Shown: piece by piece, positions 1 to 14,095 of the stretch
How the letters are laid out: every line of letters begins with the position of its first letter
Position numbering within the stretch: position 1 is the first letter of the stretch
Origin: Syngnathus acus
Taxonomy: Eukaryota > Chordata > Actinopteri > Syngnathiformes > Syngnathidae
Length of the DNA stretch: 64,000 nucleotides
Direction: 5' to 3'
Assembly: GCF_901709675.1 (NCBI RefSeq)
Contig: NC_051088.1
Coordinates: 8,768,193-8,832,192 of the forward strand
Program-made: the position numbers and the translations under genes
Notes under the pieces: model-generated
What the model was told of the DNA's origin: nothing
What the model saw: the letters and a program-made list of their open reading frames with translations, nothing else
Database searches by the model: none

Positions 1-627
1 TACAGAGCAGCAGAATTACATCTATCTATCCATCCATCTATCTATAATTGATGCAAATTTGGCACAAAATATCATGTGACATCCTCCTGCAATGTTTTTA
101 GCCAATTATTGTGTATTATATTCTTACTTTTGAAAACAGAATGCTTCCCTGTGCACAAAACTAGTAAAGACAAAGTTCTACCAAGACAATTAAACCAAAT
201 CCTCTCACAGGTATTTTGCCCAATTCCAGGCTTTGCCCCTAGCTTCCTTTTTTGGAATAATCCCTTTCCCATTAGTTCTTCCTCCATTCTAATTCCTCAT
301 GCCCACTGGAAATATCAATGCAGATGGAAGTGGCGAGACAAGTAGAGGAGTGAATGTGTTATTAATTGCTCTGACGTGGATAAGATGTGCGGATCACGGC
401 CATCCCACCAACACACTCTTCTCCAATTACATTTCAATTAACAACAGTCAGCCAGGCGTTGCCTCAAGATGCGCCGGCAAGATGATTGCTCTGTCAGTCA
501 GAGCTGCGAGGGAACATTTGCAATTTGTCGACACCGACCTCTTTTGCCGCATTTTTTTTTCTTCAAAATCTCTTTTTGTCTGCCTCTGTCATGAAATATG
601 GAAAATGCTCAAGTTCCTTTGGCTACA
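1..627. other. non-coding flank, no gene seen
   Basis: No exon or RNA gene is supportable here. A short degenerate (TATC/CATC)n tract lies at about 20-50. The open frames in this stretch are short, overlap on both strands and lack splice-bounded conserved protein sequence. Confidence 0.5.
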
Positions 628-966
628 TCCATCCATCCATTTTCTGTACCGCTTTGGGCGTGCTGGAGCCTATCCCAGCTGTCATCAGGCAGTAGGCGGA
701 GGACACCCTGAACTGGTTGCCAGCCAATCGCAGGGCACACAGAGACAAACAACCATCCGCACTCGCACTCACACCTAGGGGCAATTTAGCGCGCTCAATC
801 GGCCTACCAAGCATGTTTTTGGGATGTGGGAGGAAACCGGAGTGCCCGGCAAAAAATCACGCAGACACGGGGAGAACATGCAAACTTCACAGGCGGAGGT
901 GGAATCGAACCCGCACCCTCTTAACTGTGAAGTGGACGTGCTAACCAGTGCCCCACCGAGCCGCCC
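628..966 (-). mobile_element. V-SINE, near full length, minus orientation
   Basis: Read on the minus strand, the element starts with a tRNA-like head: an A-box-like segment near 955-935, then a B-box-like GGTTCGATTCC at about 901-914. It continues through the conserved V-SINE central block (about 810-890) and ends in a short ATGG-type tail at 628-640. A 12-bp target-site duplication with one mismatch flanks it (616-627 and 967-978), so the ends are well defined. The central block is what I recall from vertebrate V-SINEs such as zebrafish DANA. The exact subfamily is not identified. Confidence 0.85.
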
Positions 967-978
967 CCTTTGACTACA

Positions 979-2800
979 TTCACTCCCTATTTCATAAATA
1001 TCCATTGAATCGCTTCCTGTGTCCTTCACAAGTGGTGATTAATCAACTAGATCAAAATGATATCTTTTCAAATATGGGATGAACTTTCTTCACAAATGTG
1101 TATGGGGAAGTTCAGATGAAGAAAAATGATTTTGAGGTAGAAAGAAAAATACAGCTATGTATTGGGTTTGTTTCTTTTGATTTTTTTTAACTGTTGAATT
1201 TTTTATATACTTTTATTCATTCACTTTTTTTGGATGACCAAAGACAACTACTAAATAAAAAAAGAAAAAACAATGTGTGCTGAAATTAAAATCCATCATT
1301 TCTTTATACAGCTCTAAATCATAAGAAGTAATCTCAAGGTATTTTATTTGTTTTGAAATAATTTACCCTTCTCTGGACATGCAAGCTGGAATTTATAAAT
1401 TTTTGAAAACTCGAACCGGGGTGAATAAGAGTGAAGGTTTTTTTTTTTTTTTTAACTGTATTTTCAAAAACAAATCTATCCCACTCCAACACCTCACCAG
1501 AACCACCACCACCTCAATCATTCCAAGAAATGTCATGCTGCGAGGAGCAGGAGCACATTTGACATGCAGTTATCCCAGACAGACATGGTTGAGAGAGGGA
1601 TTTTCTGTTTTTATCATGCAGCTGACAATAAGGTAAATTCAGTTTTTTGTTTACTGGTACAACAAAATCTATTCCGTTCATTACAAAAAATTACTAGTAA
1701 CATGACAACACAAATAAGCCCTAAAGGAATTGGGCTGAGTCAATTTTGCCTGGGTTGTAGACCCAGTAAACCGTACTAAAGCTTTGCATCACTCTAAAAC
1801 AGAACAAACTTTGCAAAGTGTGATTGTAAAAGCTCTAGTCATTTTAAGATGACTCCAAGGGTATCAGACAGGGACAGAGGAAATAAATGAGAGAGGAATG
1901 TTTGGAATCGGATGAACAGTCAGTGTTATCTTGAAAAGGTGTAGAATTGCCCCTCATTGACAAGCCCCGCCTACGTCCATGCAACAACAAGCACACAGCC
2001 GAGCTTAAGGATGCAGGAATGGGAGCAGCAATGAGAAAAGCCTCAGCATATCTTCCCTTGCCCGAGTGGCTCTGCGCTCTCTCTCTCACTCTCTCTCACT
2101 CACTCTCCTGTCTTTATTAAAGAGAACCACATGTAGTGTTGAAGCGTCCAAGTATGAAATTCAATTCACATTCCTCAAACTGTGTTTTCATTAAAGCCCT
2201 TACTATCACAGCAAGCAGGTGGGCCAAGACAGCCCCTGCTTGGCTCGTCGCGAGTACATATTGTTCCAGAAGGGAGGGGAAAAAACGGCATTTCGGCTAG
2301 AGAGTGCCTTAAGGAAAGAGAATCATAGGATTGAGTGTGAACAAGGCGGCAAAGGATTGGGTCAGTCAACTGCAGCGCAACAGAGGGACTTAATTTAGCC
2401 AAAAAGCAGTTCAGCCTCTTATGCAATTTAACAAGGACAAGCTTGATTTGAGCTCTGGCACAGGCCATAGTGCGGCCCAGTGCACTGAATCAGTTGCAAA
2501 CTGAACAGAGTTACACTTACACTCTTGCTTCTTCTCATTACAGATAAATTTTTCAAGATGTTTTCACTACTCACAAAAATTCATGAACATAAGAAGATAA
2601 GATAACCTTGACAGATAAACTTGATTTATATCTTGCTAACAATGACAACAGTTTAATTAAGATGTCCAAGCCTTGGACAGAAACAAGCCAAGGTGAACTC
2701 CAAGGTGACTAAACCAAAACAAAACTAAGGTAATTGTTTTTAGCAAAAAAGAAAAGAGGACTGCTGTTAGTAAACACTAAAGACCAAGTCCCAAACTTTG
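979..2800. other. non-coding, no gene seen
   Basis: AT-rich sequence with homopolymer T runs (1440-1454) and a CTCTCACT-type low-complexity run at about 2079-2110. Nothing reads as an exon with plausible splice sites and a recognisable protein. Confidence 0.45.
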
Positions 2801-2809
2801 GTGTGCTGG

Positions 2810-3300
2810 TTTATTTGGATCTGTCTTTCAGCAGTCACAATCAATCACTGGAACAGCCTTTTACCAGCTGAAACTTTTATCCAGACTGAAAACTTGCATG
2901 CTCCTAGCAGACCAGGAGAAGCATATTCATGCTTTTAGACTTAATTTTTGTCGTGGTCTTCTGATCGGGCTGCCTCGGAAGAGCGTCAAACAGCTGCAGC
3001 TCATTCAGAACACTGTAGCTGGGCTTCTTACCAGAACAAAGACATTAGAACATATTAGTCCAGTCCAAAAGACTTCACGCTGGTTCTCAGTCCGCTGTAG
3101 AATGTATTTTGAAATTAGGCTACTGGTCCATAAAATCACTTAATGGCTTAGGTCCTGAAGACATTAAAATAATGATTATAGAATACACTGTAAACCCAGT
3201 AAGGTGCAGAGGGTCAATTAGTAGAGCACAGAGTTCGAAGAAAATTTGGTGAAGCAGCATTTAGCTGTTCTGCTGCACAAATATCAAATAAGCTTCCAAC
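2810..3300 (+). mobile_element. degenerate L2-like LINE fragment (reverse transcriptase C-terminal part)
   Basis: The frame at 2898-3143 translates to text typical of the end of fish L2-clade reverse transcriptases: LPRKSVKQLQLIQNTVAGLL, then LTRTKTLEHISPVQK and a segment like FKI-LLVxK. A frameshifted continuation downstream resembles LNGLGPEDI. The usual family motif is LIQNAAAR-LTRT-HITPVL-LHWLPV. Stops and frameshifts show that it is dead, and no 5' portion is present. Clade assignment is from memory of the motif. Confidence 0.7.
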
Positions 3301-6300
3301 ACAAGTGAGGTTTGTGTAAAAAAAGTATGTTTTTTTTATTTCCCATCTGTATTATTAATGTTTTCCCAAATTATATTCTTGCATTATACATTTTTTTAAT
3401 AATCTATTCTACTCTATTTCTTTACATTGCTTTTAAACATCTTAAAATATTTTATTCTCTAAAAGTCTTACATTTGCTGCCTTGCCTCTTGTTCCTCAAA
3501 CCTTTCTTGAGAATGCTTTCTTTTCATTTCTTTTGGTCGCTCTATTGTTCCTGATTGTAGTTTAAGCATGAAAAGATTCAAACAAGCATTCAGAACTTTT
3601 CACCACTTTCATGTCGCCCACTGTTGGATCTTTGTTTCAGGACTTTTCCGCCTGACAGTGAGTGCAGCGTCAAGATCAGCTGACCCAGTCTGTGCCTTAG
3701 AGAAAACAATGCATTGTGGCTAAAGCATTGTGACAGGCTTGCCCTTTTTACACATGAGGAAGATGAGGGGAGGATGGCATAGGTGGTGGATGGGGAAGGA
3801 GTATGACGGACGCAAATGACGATTGGGACCTTAGGAAATGAAGCAAGTAGTACCGTGGATTGTCTCAAGTTGTACAAGTTGTATTCTCCGAAAAAAATTG
3901 GCCTGCGTGTTTAAACCACTACTACTCCTAATGTCACACAAAGAAGGAAGATCAGCCTCAACTAGCAGAGGAGAGGAAGAACAAATAAAATGTCCTCACG
4001 TCATGTCCAGACTCGCCATCCGAGTTTGTAATGAATGACTTAATTTTATGAATAAAATTTACAAATTTTATGGATAATATGAAGGACACATCCAATATGG
4101 CATACACAATAACATGTTGCCCGGAAAACCCAGGCGGCGTGTTGGGTGATGTTGGGTCTGCCGCAGCGATAAAAACAAGAAAAAAGGAAAATAATTATAT
4201 TCTGCAATTTAGATGTCAAAAGGGTTTGTAAAAGCACCTGCTGTTTTTTTCACGGGATGGGTTCAATTGGCTTTTTAGTGTAAACTACTCATTTACCTAC
4301 TCACGTGATAATGCCAGGGACCGTCTTAAAACACTTATCGTAATTAAAACATGTCACCTAATGTGCAATTACTGTTACCAATCGTCACCAAAATTCATAT
4401 TGACATGTCCATTTATCTTGCGTCAACCTTTAAAAATATTAGAACGATTGCCCCAATATTCTTGATTTTGTGAATGTTAAGTGAATGAGGAAAACGTTTT
4501 GTCTATAATATCCTAACTATAAGGGAGATCTGTCTGATATTTTTAGAGATTGAAGGAGGCATAAGTAGAGATGGCAAAATACTTTCTGGGTGTGATTGCC
4601 TACAGTTTGTGCCTTTAAAAACATAAATGTTTTTAAACTTGTGTAAAAGTTCCAAAAAGTTGATTTGGTATGATATGGCTCCTCTGAAAATATTACACCC
4701 ACTTCAGTCAATCATGGAAGATTTTTATGTAAGACTTTGCCACATCGAAGAGTGAAGCCCCAACAATATTGTAGTTCCAGGAATCCAGGACACAGGTAGA
4801 ATTGGGCCTCCCTTGTATTGCATCAACTATAATAACCATTCTTAGACGCCCCCGATCCTTCAGCGACACTCCACATTAATTCCAGATGAGTTACAGTATG
4901 GACATTTCCCCCATGGCGAGAAGGAAAAGCCACGATTAACACAAGAGAGAGAGTGTGCTCCAAGAGCAAGATTGTAGGAGAGATGACAGGAAGTGGAAAG
5001 ATAGAGAAAACCTGAAGGTGAGGTGAGGACATTTGGTTGTAGAGGTGTTGAACATGAAAGACGCAAAAAAGAGGGGGTCGGTGGGAAGCTACTATATAAC
5101 TTGTTTGAAGATTGAGTCCAGTCCAGAAGTTGAACGATACAAGCATTCTGACATTGATCTTTTTTTTAATCAAACTCTTTCACGGACAAAGAATCAGGGT
5201 CAGTATCGGGGCTTAAGGTTTTTCCAGTGCACTACAGCAGATCGCTCATAACTTTATCTTAAACCTTGTTCGATGTGGCTGGCGATTGCCCTGGGGGAGA
5301 TATGTGGCCTTTTCCTCTTTTGCTTTGATCCTGAAAAAAATCATTACTGAACTTTACTTACAGCAAACTGCATCAAGTATGACGCTCCTGAAATTTAGAT
5401 CCACATCATGCAATGAGTTGCGCATAAACATTTTCTAATTTCAAGGGAATGTAATCGACTAACATCTAGTGATCAATTGCTCAATCATGGGAGTGTTTTT
5501 TACTACACTTTAATGCAAACAAATTGTATCCAATTATTTGATTAGGTAATCGGTGGAATAATTGATGGACTAATAGAGTCCAAAAGTATTCGATAGTGAC
5601 AGCCCTACTCGAGTCACTTCTTTCTTTGATTCTTGTTTACTACAGTTCTTCAAGTTTTTAAAGAGTGGACAATGAAAGCGCTCGTTCCGAAAGTTGGACT
5701 TAGAAACAGTAACTGAAGCGAGCAGGGGTTAGCAAAATGCCAACCGGGAATTAAAACCAAGCCACTCTCCGACGCTAGGGACATTGAGGGCAACACACGT
5801 ATGAAAATGTTGCTGTAACTTCCCAAGCACTGAGTCCCTCACAATTTCTACTGCCACTGCTAAGTAAGGCAGTGAGGCCCCCTGTCAAAATAGGTAAGAG
5901 CTCTGTCTTCCTTGTCTCCCATCAGCTCCAGGAAAATGCCAGGTTGTGTTTTCAGCCTGAGTGGATGGGAGGTGCATGTCGCAGCCATCAGTGTCAGCAC
6001 AGTACAGTACCTGAAGCAGGCCCAGTCAAACCGTTGACAGGTTGGAGCGGGAATAGGATGAATAAAGCAGCACTCGAGTCCACCGGCCAACCGCTCTGAC
6101 GGTCAAATGCACATCATTTACCTCAGTATCATTTTGCAGCGTGATAATTTAACATTTCATCAAATATTTTGGGAGCTCTGCCCACTCTACTGCTCACATT
6201 GAGTCAATGTGAGTCTGACCCAAGCTGCTGTGCCTATTATTGTATTCCCCAAGCATTTTCTGATTTACTATGCTTGTGATGTTCTAAAAGGTGAGTTATT

Positions 6301-7701
6301 GTCCAGATCTGCTTGAATTTCGGCAGGTTTGTCAGAAAGCTAGCAAAAATAAATAGGTATGCAATTTTGAAAACGTGACGATTGCAAAAGCAACAAAAGT
6401 ACAGAAATAAAACTACCAGTATATTGTTTTATTTATTTGTCGGTGTTGTTGCACCAATCACATTTTTATTTTATTTTCACGCATATGTATATTTTTTTTA
6501 TTCTTTTTTAACATCGTTAAATAATGACTGCTACTTTAAATCGGGGATGGGCATTATAATGGATTAATATATCATTCAGAAATTGGTTAAAGGTGTGGAA
6601 TTTATTGTGATTAATCATATCTTTAAATAATTAATGCAATTATTGGCAATAAAGAAATGTATTGAATTATATTTGCAGTACTAAATAATCACAGCATCAT
6701 TTGCTTCCGAGTTATTTTAGTTAAAGTTCGACTTCATTTCTGTGAAATTTTTTATTCCTACTTCCTTCTATTTAGCTTACTTTTCCCCCTCAGAAGTCCT
6801 GCGCCGGAAACAATCATAAAAGCGTAGTGATGCAGCCCATAAGCCAGAAGGAACGGAATCCCACCGCTCAACACTGAGATGTAATCCTCTTCGCAAAGCC
6901 AGCTTTCTCTTTCTGGAACAATGCCTTCATTTTGTACCAGAGTGATGTTCAACCTTGTGCAGGAAACCAGAAGCAGGGAAGGGCAAAAAAAATAGCCAGC
7001 AAAAGAAAGCACAAGACATTGGCAAATCTCATGTCGCTTTGTCCTTTGCTTTTTCTGTTTTGTATTGTTTTTTTCTTTGTATTGTCACAGAAATGTGCCA
7101 GCAAAACAGGGGAAACTTGTACTGTGCTTCAACAGTCCACCAAACTCCAAACAAACCACCACCTCTCTATCAGACATTCAACAGAACATATCAATGGTCA
7201 TCTTTGGTGAGAAATGACGTGAACCATTACAAGATCGCCTCTTCAACATGAGCAGCACAGCACTTTTTTTTCTGACCTTTCTTGTGTTGAATGCATGACG
7301 AATCTCCATGTGTTCCTTCCAGTCAACTTTGGTTTAAATGTCACCTGGTGAATCAGCAGTGATCCAAAAGGCAGCCGGCCTGTTTCCTGTGGCTAAAAAC
7401 TTTTTCCCTCCTTCCACCTGTTGTGACATCATCAATTAGGGGCGGAGATTTTGAGTGGCCTTAAGTGGCCTTAAAGCTGAAATTCTTTTTATTTTTTCAT
7501 GATGAATATATGTGGGCTATTGAATCAGAGATTTAAAATAAATCCAGAAAATTACATGGCGGATAATTGGTTCTAAGACCACCAGCGATATGTGAAAATC
7601 CGCAAAGTAGTCACCCTCTCATTTTTAACATACATACATTTTTTGTGTATCTATAAATGTATATTAAACCATATAAGTGCATATGTTATCATTAGAACAT
7701 T

Positions 7702-7820
7702 AAATAATAATTTCAAACATGTAAATACAATATTGATAGTATAAATGACATACAGGAAATAAATAATAATTTCAAACATGTAAATACTATATTGATAGTA
7801 TAAATGACATACAGGAAATA
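7702..7820. repeat. 59-bp tandem duplication
   Basis: Two nearly identical 59-bp units start at 7702 and 7761. Each runs from 'aaataataatttcaaacatg' to 'gacatacagg'. The copies differ at about one position, suggesting a recent slippage event. No coding content. Confidence 0.8.
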
Positions 7821-8054
7821 ATGTATAAATAATACAAATATAAATATGATACGCGTGTGTGTGTGTGTCTGTAACATATGTAGATGTAGCTAAAGTATAA
7901 ATATGTTTTTAGAATGACATTATCACAAAAATGTGTTGCACCGTAGAGTTGCTCTCCTGCATAACCCTCTTTCTTCAGTTTGTCTGCCAGTTGCCATTTT
8001 GTTCCCTCTCCACCTGTTGTCACGGACACTGATAAGTAGAGATTGTGTAATATA

Positions 8055-8086
8055 CACACACAAAAAAACACACACACACACACATT
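8055..8086. repeat. (AC)n microsatellite
   Basis: Dinucleotide AC repeat interrupted by a short A run. A small GT run at 7851-7868 lies nearby. Confidence 0.8.
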
Positions 8087-9028
8087 CACGTACACACAGG
8101 TTGAGTGATTCACAGTTATGCCCTCCATGTCTCTACCTGCCAATCAAGGCTCCATTAGTAGTTACGTGCCTAGGGGGCTGAGGGTCCTTTTTAATAGCCG
8201 GATGGGAGTTGACAGCAGTCTTCCATACAACCATCCATGTGTGTATCGTGTTGTATACACGTACACACTTAAGTGGTTGGTGTGTTTTTGTCACATTGGG
8301 AATCAGTGTGCTGCAGCAATGCTGTTGTTTTGAATGCACATTTGCTCCGCAAAGTGTGACCATGTAAGAAGTGAAAGTGAGTGCAAGGCTGCCCTCTTTT
8401 GTCCTCCACAAAAACCTGGCATGCTTGTGAGCTGAAATGCAGTCAAAATTTCTCTAACTTCAATCCATATTGCTACATTCACACTTACACACAGTCAACC
8501 TATTTGTGGCAGTTTGAAGGATGTTGAGACAGAAATTGCCTATAGTTTAAACGAGATAATTTACCGCAAACTATGATCGTAAAACACTTAAGTATAATTT
8601 CAAAGACATTTCATAGCATTATAAAAAAAAAGAAGACGAAATAAAGGCTTGTGCAGTGACATTGATTGTCAATTTTGTTAGCCATTCTTTTCTGTTTTTC
8701 ACTCAGGAATACAGAAGACACTCATTTTTCCAAATACAGCAAGTTCTTGACTTGTGAGTTTGATTTGTTCTGTGACCAAGTCAATTCAAATATATTGTAC
8801 ATCAAATCAATACTTCCTATAGAAATTAATTCAAACGCCAATAATCTGTTACACCCTACTCCAGAACAAGCCAAGTCACAACAACTATAGCATTGTATGT
8901 GTGCTTATAAGGAGCAGTTTGCTTTGGCAGTATATTGTGGCATTTTAAGGTGACAGAAAAAGCACAAAAAATATCTGGATAGGTGCAAAATCTATGGTGG
9001 CCAGTTTGAAAAAAAGGTGAATGTTGTA

Positions 9029-9720
9029 CCATATTTTCTGCACTATAAGGCGTACTTAAAAGCCTTTAATTTACTCAAGAAAACAACAGTGTGCCTTATA
9101 ATCTGGAGCACTTTATATATGGCTCAATTGGTGAATTGGTTGATCCATACTTGTTGTACACAGCACTCTAGCAAAATGTTTCAGTACAACTGGTAGAATA
9201 CGCTTGGAGCATTACGGCTACCGTGGTCAGGGGCGTCCCCAAAGTACTAACAGTGGTAAACACATGACAAGGGGGAGCCGGGCATATTGGATGCCATACT
9301 CGTCCAACTGTTCGATATTGTGAATATTAACGTTTGAACAACGTTCAGTTATTGTGAAAGCACTAACTTTTAAACGCAAGTTGAACAATTTTGAGAGTTA
9401 TTATATTCTAGATGTATTGCCTAAATGCGTATTATGAATGCACTAACGTGTGATTTAAACTTAAATTTAATAGACTCCAGTTATTGTATTGTATATCATA
9501 TTGTATTAATGAAGTTAGACTGAATGACCTATTTGATTGTTTTGTTGCCATTCTATTTAGCACTACTTCATCTATTGGATAAATAACGCAACCCCAGTCA
9601 AACGTTTGACTGTAGTAGTTTCTACTCTATGCGCTTTATATTACGGTGCGCCCTATATATGAAAATATTCCTAAAATAGGCCATTCAATGAAGGTGCGCC
9701 TTATAGTGCGGAAAATACGG
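9029..9720. mobile_element. MITE, GCGCCTTATA family, diverged copy
   Basis: Terminal inverted repeats start CCATATTTTCTGCACTATAA on the left; the right end is the complement of CCGTATTTTCCGCACTATAA. The termini are flanked by TA (9027-9028 and 9721-9722), pointing to the Tc1/mariner superfamily or another TA-inserting group. Sub-terminal motifs of the GCGCCTTATA type are repeated near both ends. The interior shares segments with the element at 22909-24017, such as 'gatccatact' followed by 'gttgtacacag' and 'caaaatgtttcagtac', so both belong to one family. No transposase frame survives. Confidence 0.75.
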
Positions 9721-11269
9721 TACTACAAATTGGTGGAGTTTCATAATAAAGCCAGGCGCACACAAGAGCAACTTGACAGAACCGGATAATCGCAAACCAA
9801 TTTCAGTTGCCGACTGACCCTTGCAGACCTACCAAATCATTGCAACAAAAAAATGAGACCCCGGGGAGTCTAGCATAGTTTTGAAGTGCCACCATTATTT
9901 GATTGAATCGCAAAAAACTATGGCACAATTGTGAAGGAAAAGTGGATTGTCGTGGCAGCTCAAGCTTGTATGTTTGTTTGTCAGTGGAGATTACAAAGAC
10001 AGAAAAGAGCAACTCATGAAAATCTGTTGCATTTGCGTGACGCTCAGTTAACGGTTGGCCTCACACTCTGACATACTCAAACACAAAAGTATGTTGTGTT
10101 TTGTTGTTATTGCAACTGTTTTTTTATGTGTCACAACGTAAGTCATTCATCTCTTTTTGCGCAGCGCATTCATTTACCGTTAGTCATTTTAACCGTTGTA
10201 TGGGAGAATGTTAAAACGATGCATGAAACACTTAAAATGGTGATCCAGGAACGTACTCCAAAGTCCAGCTGGAATCGATTATGTTCGACCTAACGTGCCA
10301 CGTTATGATAATTATCATTATCACATTATTGTTTATCTGTCCATGTATGTTTATAGCAGTCACACAATTTGCAGCTGCTTCGAAGCAGATAATACAAATA
10401 GTAAGAGAATATAGTATACTTTTTAAAATGTGCACACTTGCTGATTTGCATGCAGCCTCTGCAAAGTGGGAGGATGACATACACGAGGGTTCTTCCTTTT
10501 GGTGTCAAGTGCCTGTGCGTCAATCCCTGGACCAGAGGGGAAAGCAAACTAGGATTTGTGCCATGCATCATTAAGGTGAGTTTGGCGTCAAACCTGTGGA
10601 TGGAGCCATATAAAAAATGCAGTGTTGCTATGGTTGGGTAAATAATGATGTCCACGGGGCAGTTTCAGCCTCAGACTGGCTGCTCGAAAATAATTTGATG
10701 TTTTGCCCCTGGCTCATTGTAAATAATGCATTTTTACTTGCAGGCGAGCAGTGGCTATATTCTACTAATCCTCAAATAATTTGACCTGGTTGACTTGTTG
10801 GAATGCTAAATGTATAAAATATGTGATTTTACATCTTGCACATGACACGCTAAAGTTGATTCATTTAGTTATGTTACTAGTTATTTCATGGATCCGTTTT
10901 CTCTTTCTATAGACGTAAAATGCACATTGGCCCATCCATTCAAAGAAAACACAGTACAATAAAATTGGATTTAAAAAAGGGGCATTTTTACTGGGGTGTA
11001 ATAAATACTCTCAATGTGTTGTGTTGCAATAGCATTGCAGAGGTGATTTGTCACTGTACTTCAAAACATACTTTGTAATCTTCAGCATCAAACAAACCGC
11101 CGTGCATGCTCACCAGCACAAAAATTAAAGCTGATGTTGCAATCATTACAGCATTAAAGTGCAAGCATCATTATATTCCACAGTGCCCCAACTGGACTCC
11201 AGGAAGGTGCGATTCTATTTCTATACATTCACTTTATATTGCACATGTCTTCATTAGTGTCGTGGGATG

Positions 11270-11445
11270 ACAGCAGATCACAAGGCACACTCACAGCCAT
11301 GGACAATTTGGGATCTTCAAAGGAGAAATTCGACACAAGCACGGGAAGGATATGCTAACAACACAGGAAGCCCCTGAGTGGAGTTTCAAACCCCAGACCT
11401 TCCAACTGTGACACAGATGTCCTAACATTTAGATACGATGGATGC
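11270..11445 (-). mobile_element. ancient V-SINE relic
   Basis: On the minus strand this reads as a decayed tRNA-like head ('ggtttgaaactccactc') followed by a decayed central block. On the plus strand it shows the equivalent 'gagtggagtttcaaacccc' and 'cttccaactgtgac' landmarks. Both ends are eroded and no target duplication is visible. Confidence 0.5.
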
Positions 11446-13979
11446 ATCATATCTAAAAGTGCAGAACATACCTTCTGTTCACCTGATATCATATTTCTTA
11501 GTCGACATGTCCAAAAAAAAGCGAATTGTAGCCACAGAGAAAAAAAAAATTGGCACCGCTTGACAGCTCACATTGGTCAACACTATGCTGACCAGACGTC
11601 AGACCTCATAGGCTCCTTTTAGCATTATGGCTGTGTTTGGAAAGGGCAAACTGATGGGCAAACTGCATCAGTAAATCAGCCAATGTACCCTGTATGCCTA
11701 CGAGTGGATGGATTTGACCCTGAGCAAATCAGAGCTGCATCGATCCACTCTGGGGTGGGTACCAAGCTAAAGGAGACACGTCGCTGGAATGGTTAGTTGG
11801 CTTGAAGCGGAATGCCCCTATCTCCAAAAGCATCATCCCAAAACTGTTTGTTAGGCCATTAAAGGCTCTGTATCGGGCAAATTTAAGCTAACCATAGTTA
11901 TAGTTTATTGCTATTATGGATTACATAAGTGTATATTATATGATCTTTTGCACAATGGTGATTTAATTTCTTATGCAATGAGTTATTTTGGTAGCTATTT
12001 TTCAAACCCAGCAGTAAGACGCCGAGTTCACCAAAACCCTGCCACCACAGTGCTCACACGTTCGTCCCGTAGACTCAAGATAATTGTCGAAGAGAGCCGA
12101 CAGCCCCTCGGAGCTCGTAAATATCTTCAACATAAAACCCATGCCGTGTGTTTCCGAACACAGTCCTGTGAATACATGACGGGGGCAATGTCAGGACACC
12201 TTTAGCAGAGTGCTGCTCACAAGGAGACAGTGCACGCTGGGTTACTCTCTCACGAGTCAAGGATGTGGCCATGCCCACAAGAGCCAGACACATGATGACG
12301 GTCATTTCAAAAGAGCTGTTGACGTAAAGCATTTGTAAGCTTCGACAGCAGGCGTCAGACATGAATGGTGTCGCCTTGAAAAATATGAAATCTCCAGTAG
12401 TATCATAAAATATCAAAATGAAAAGGAGGAACTTCTGAGGCATATCTGCCGGACGGCCAGACAGAGACAGCAGCACTTCATTTAGTGCAATTGTGCTCAA
12501 CAGTTTATTTACCCTTTATTTAGTAAGATGTGCACTGTATATTATGCTTAAAAAAAAAAAGAGTGATTGGGCAAAACACAGTTATCGTATTTTTTGTTTT
12601 CAAATGAAACTTCAAGGTTTTATGATATAGCAGGATTTTTCAACAAAGCAATAAAGAATATAGTACGTCCACGTTTGGTAAACAGTCCTATTTTTAAAGA
12701 TTTAAAAATATTTCATAAAGTCTGCCAGGGCATATCAACTTTTAAGCAAAAGTGTACAGTTGATGCTGTTCGCGAAGTATAGGAAACAGGCTGGCCCGTG
12801 AGTAATGATTATCCACGAATAATTGATGACAATGGAAATGCATAAAAAAAAAATAAGAACATAAAAACATACTCCAAATTCTTTCCAGAAACACTCAAAA
12901 GCCGCCTCTACGCATTTTCCATGAAAAGGAGTTTGGCTCTAAAAAAGATCACCAAAAGAAGAAATATTCACCAACTTAGTGGCCAGCGCGTTCTTTTGAA
13001 GGTTTTACAAAGATAATAGCATCATCCAAGCAGGCATAAATCACTGCAGTATCGAATTGATGAGCATGTTTTGCTAGTCTGATCATTTGGTTTTAGAATT
13101 TTGATTAATGTTTTGAACACTGATATGTTGATGAATGAAACAAACCCAAATGTATTCAAACAATACAAAACTCCCAGAGCATGACATCTTTGCTATTACG
13201 TTATTGTATAAAGAACAAATGAACTCACCTGCTTGAATCTGAAATGTTTCGTGAACTTAAACAGTAGATGCTCATAAAATATCCCCAAACATCCACTATG
13301 TTATTATATATTATTAAATCCAATTCTGCTTCATCATCGACAATATGTGGACGTGGAAAATTTATGTCCCACCCCAGTTTGCACGCACAGCAGCACAATT
13401 TCAACTTGACAGAGTCTTCACAATAAGAACGTATTACCCTGAAGAAAGAGTAATGACAATAGACAGATAAAGGGAAGCCGTGGCATTATAATGCATTAGG
13501 CCACTGAGTACCAGAACAAGCATTACAGAAAGAAGAGTGGATGGTGAAAGGAGGGATGAGAAGGGAGGGGGGAAAAATGACAGCAAGGTCCAGCGAAAAG
13601 AGCCAGTGGTGATAAAACGCAGCACTAATCCGGCCTACGACAAAAAGATTAAACTGTTCTCTTGCTGCACAACGGTGGGGGTTAAGCAGGCTGTCCATTC
13701 CCTAAAACACCTTTCTTTTTCTCATCCCATCTAATGGCATTAGAGAGGTGGAAGTCTTCAATAAGGGTTACAGAATGGAATGTGTGTGGCTTCCACAGAG
13801 AGCGCACACACACACACAAGCATGACTGGCTGCGGAGCAGTAGTGCAGAGGATCAGGATGCTAATAGAGGTCCAGATTTCTGAGAAGACGGAAGAAGGGG
13901 AGAGTTGCCTTACTGCTGAAAGCTATGGTTTGGTTTTTATTGACTACATAAATACACATTTCCCGCCTATGGGTTCTCT

Positions 13980-14095
13980 TGCAGGGCAGTACGTTGGACT
14001 AGTGGTCAGGTGTCTGCCTTACAGTTGTGAGTTTCACTCTCAGCTCTGGCCTTACTGTTTGGAATTTGCATGTTCCCCTCATGATACATTTTCAC
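13980..14095 (+). mobile_element. V-SINE 5' relic
   Basis: The plus strand shows a tRNA-derived head ('ggactagtggtcaggtgtct', 'acagttgtgagtttcactct') followed by the start of the V-SINE block ('ggaatttgcatgttcccctc'), then unrelated sequence. It is 3'-truncated and diverged. Confidence 0.55.

Larger units (their letters stand above)
3301..9026. other. non-coding, simple repeats and small repeat relics only
   Basis: No supportable exon. Minor content: a hAT-like or other small-repeat terminus near 5540-5610 ending in a segment resembling 'cagccctact'; a 'cgatatgtgaaaatccgc' repeat relic at about 7555-7625; a 59-bp tandem duplication at 7702-7820; and GT and AC dinucleotide runs at 7851-7868 and 8055-8086. 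Confidence 0.45.

Noticed and set aside
12075-12500. 141-codon minus-strand open frame
   Set aside because: No recognisable domain, no splice-consistent neighbours, and AT-rich non-coding surroundings.
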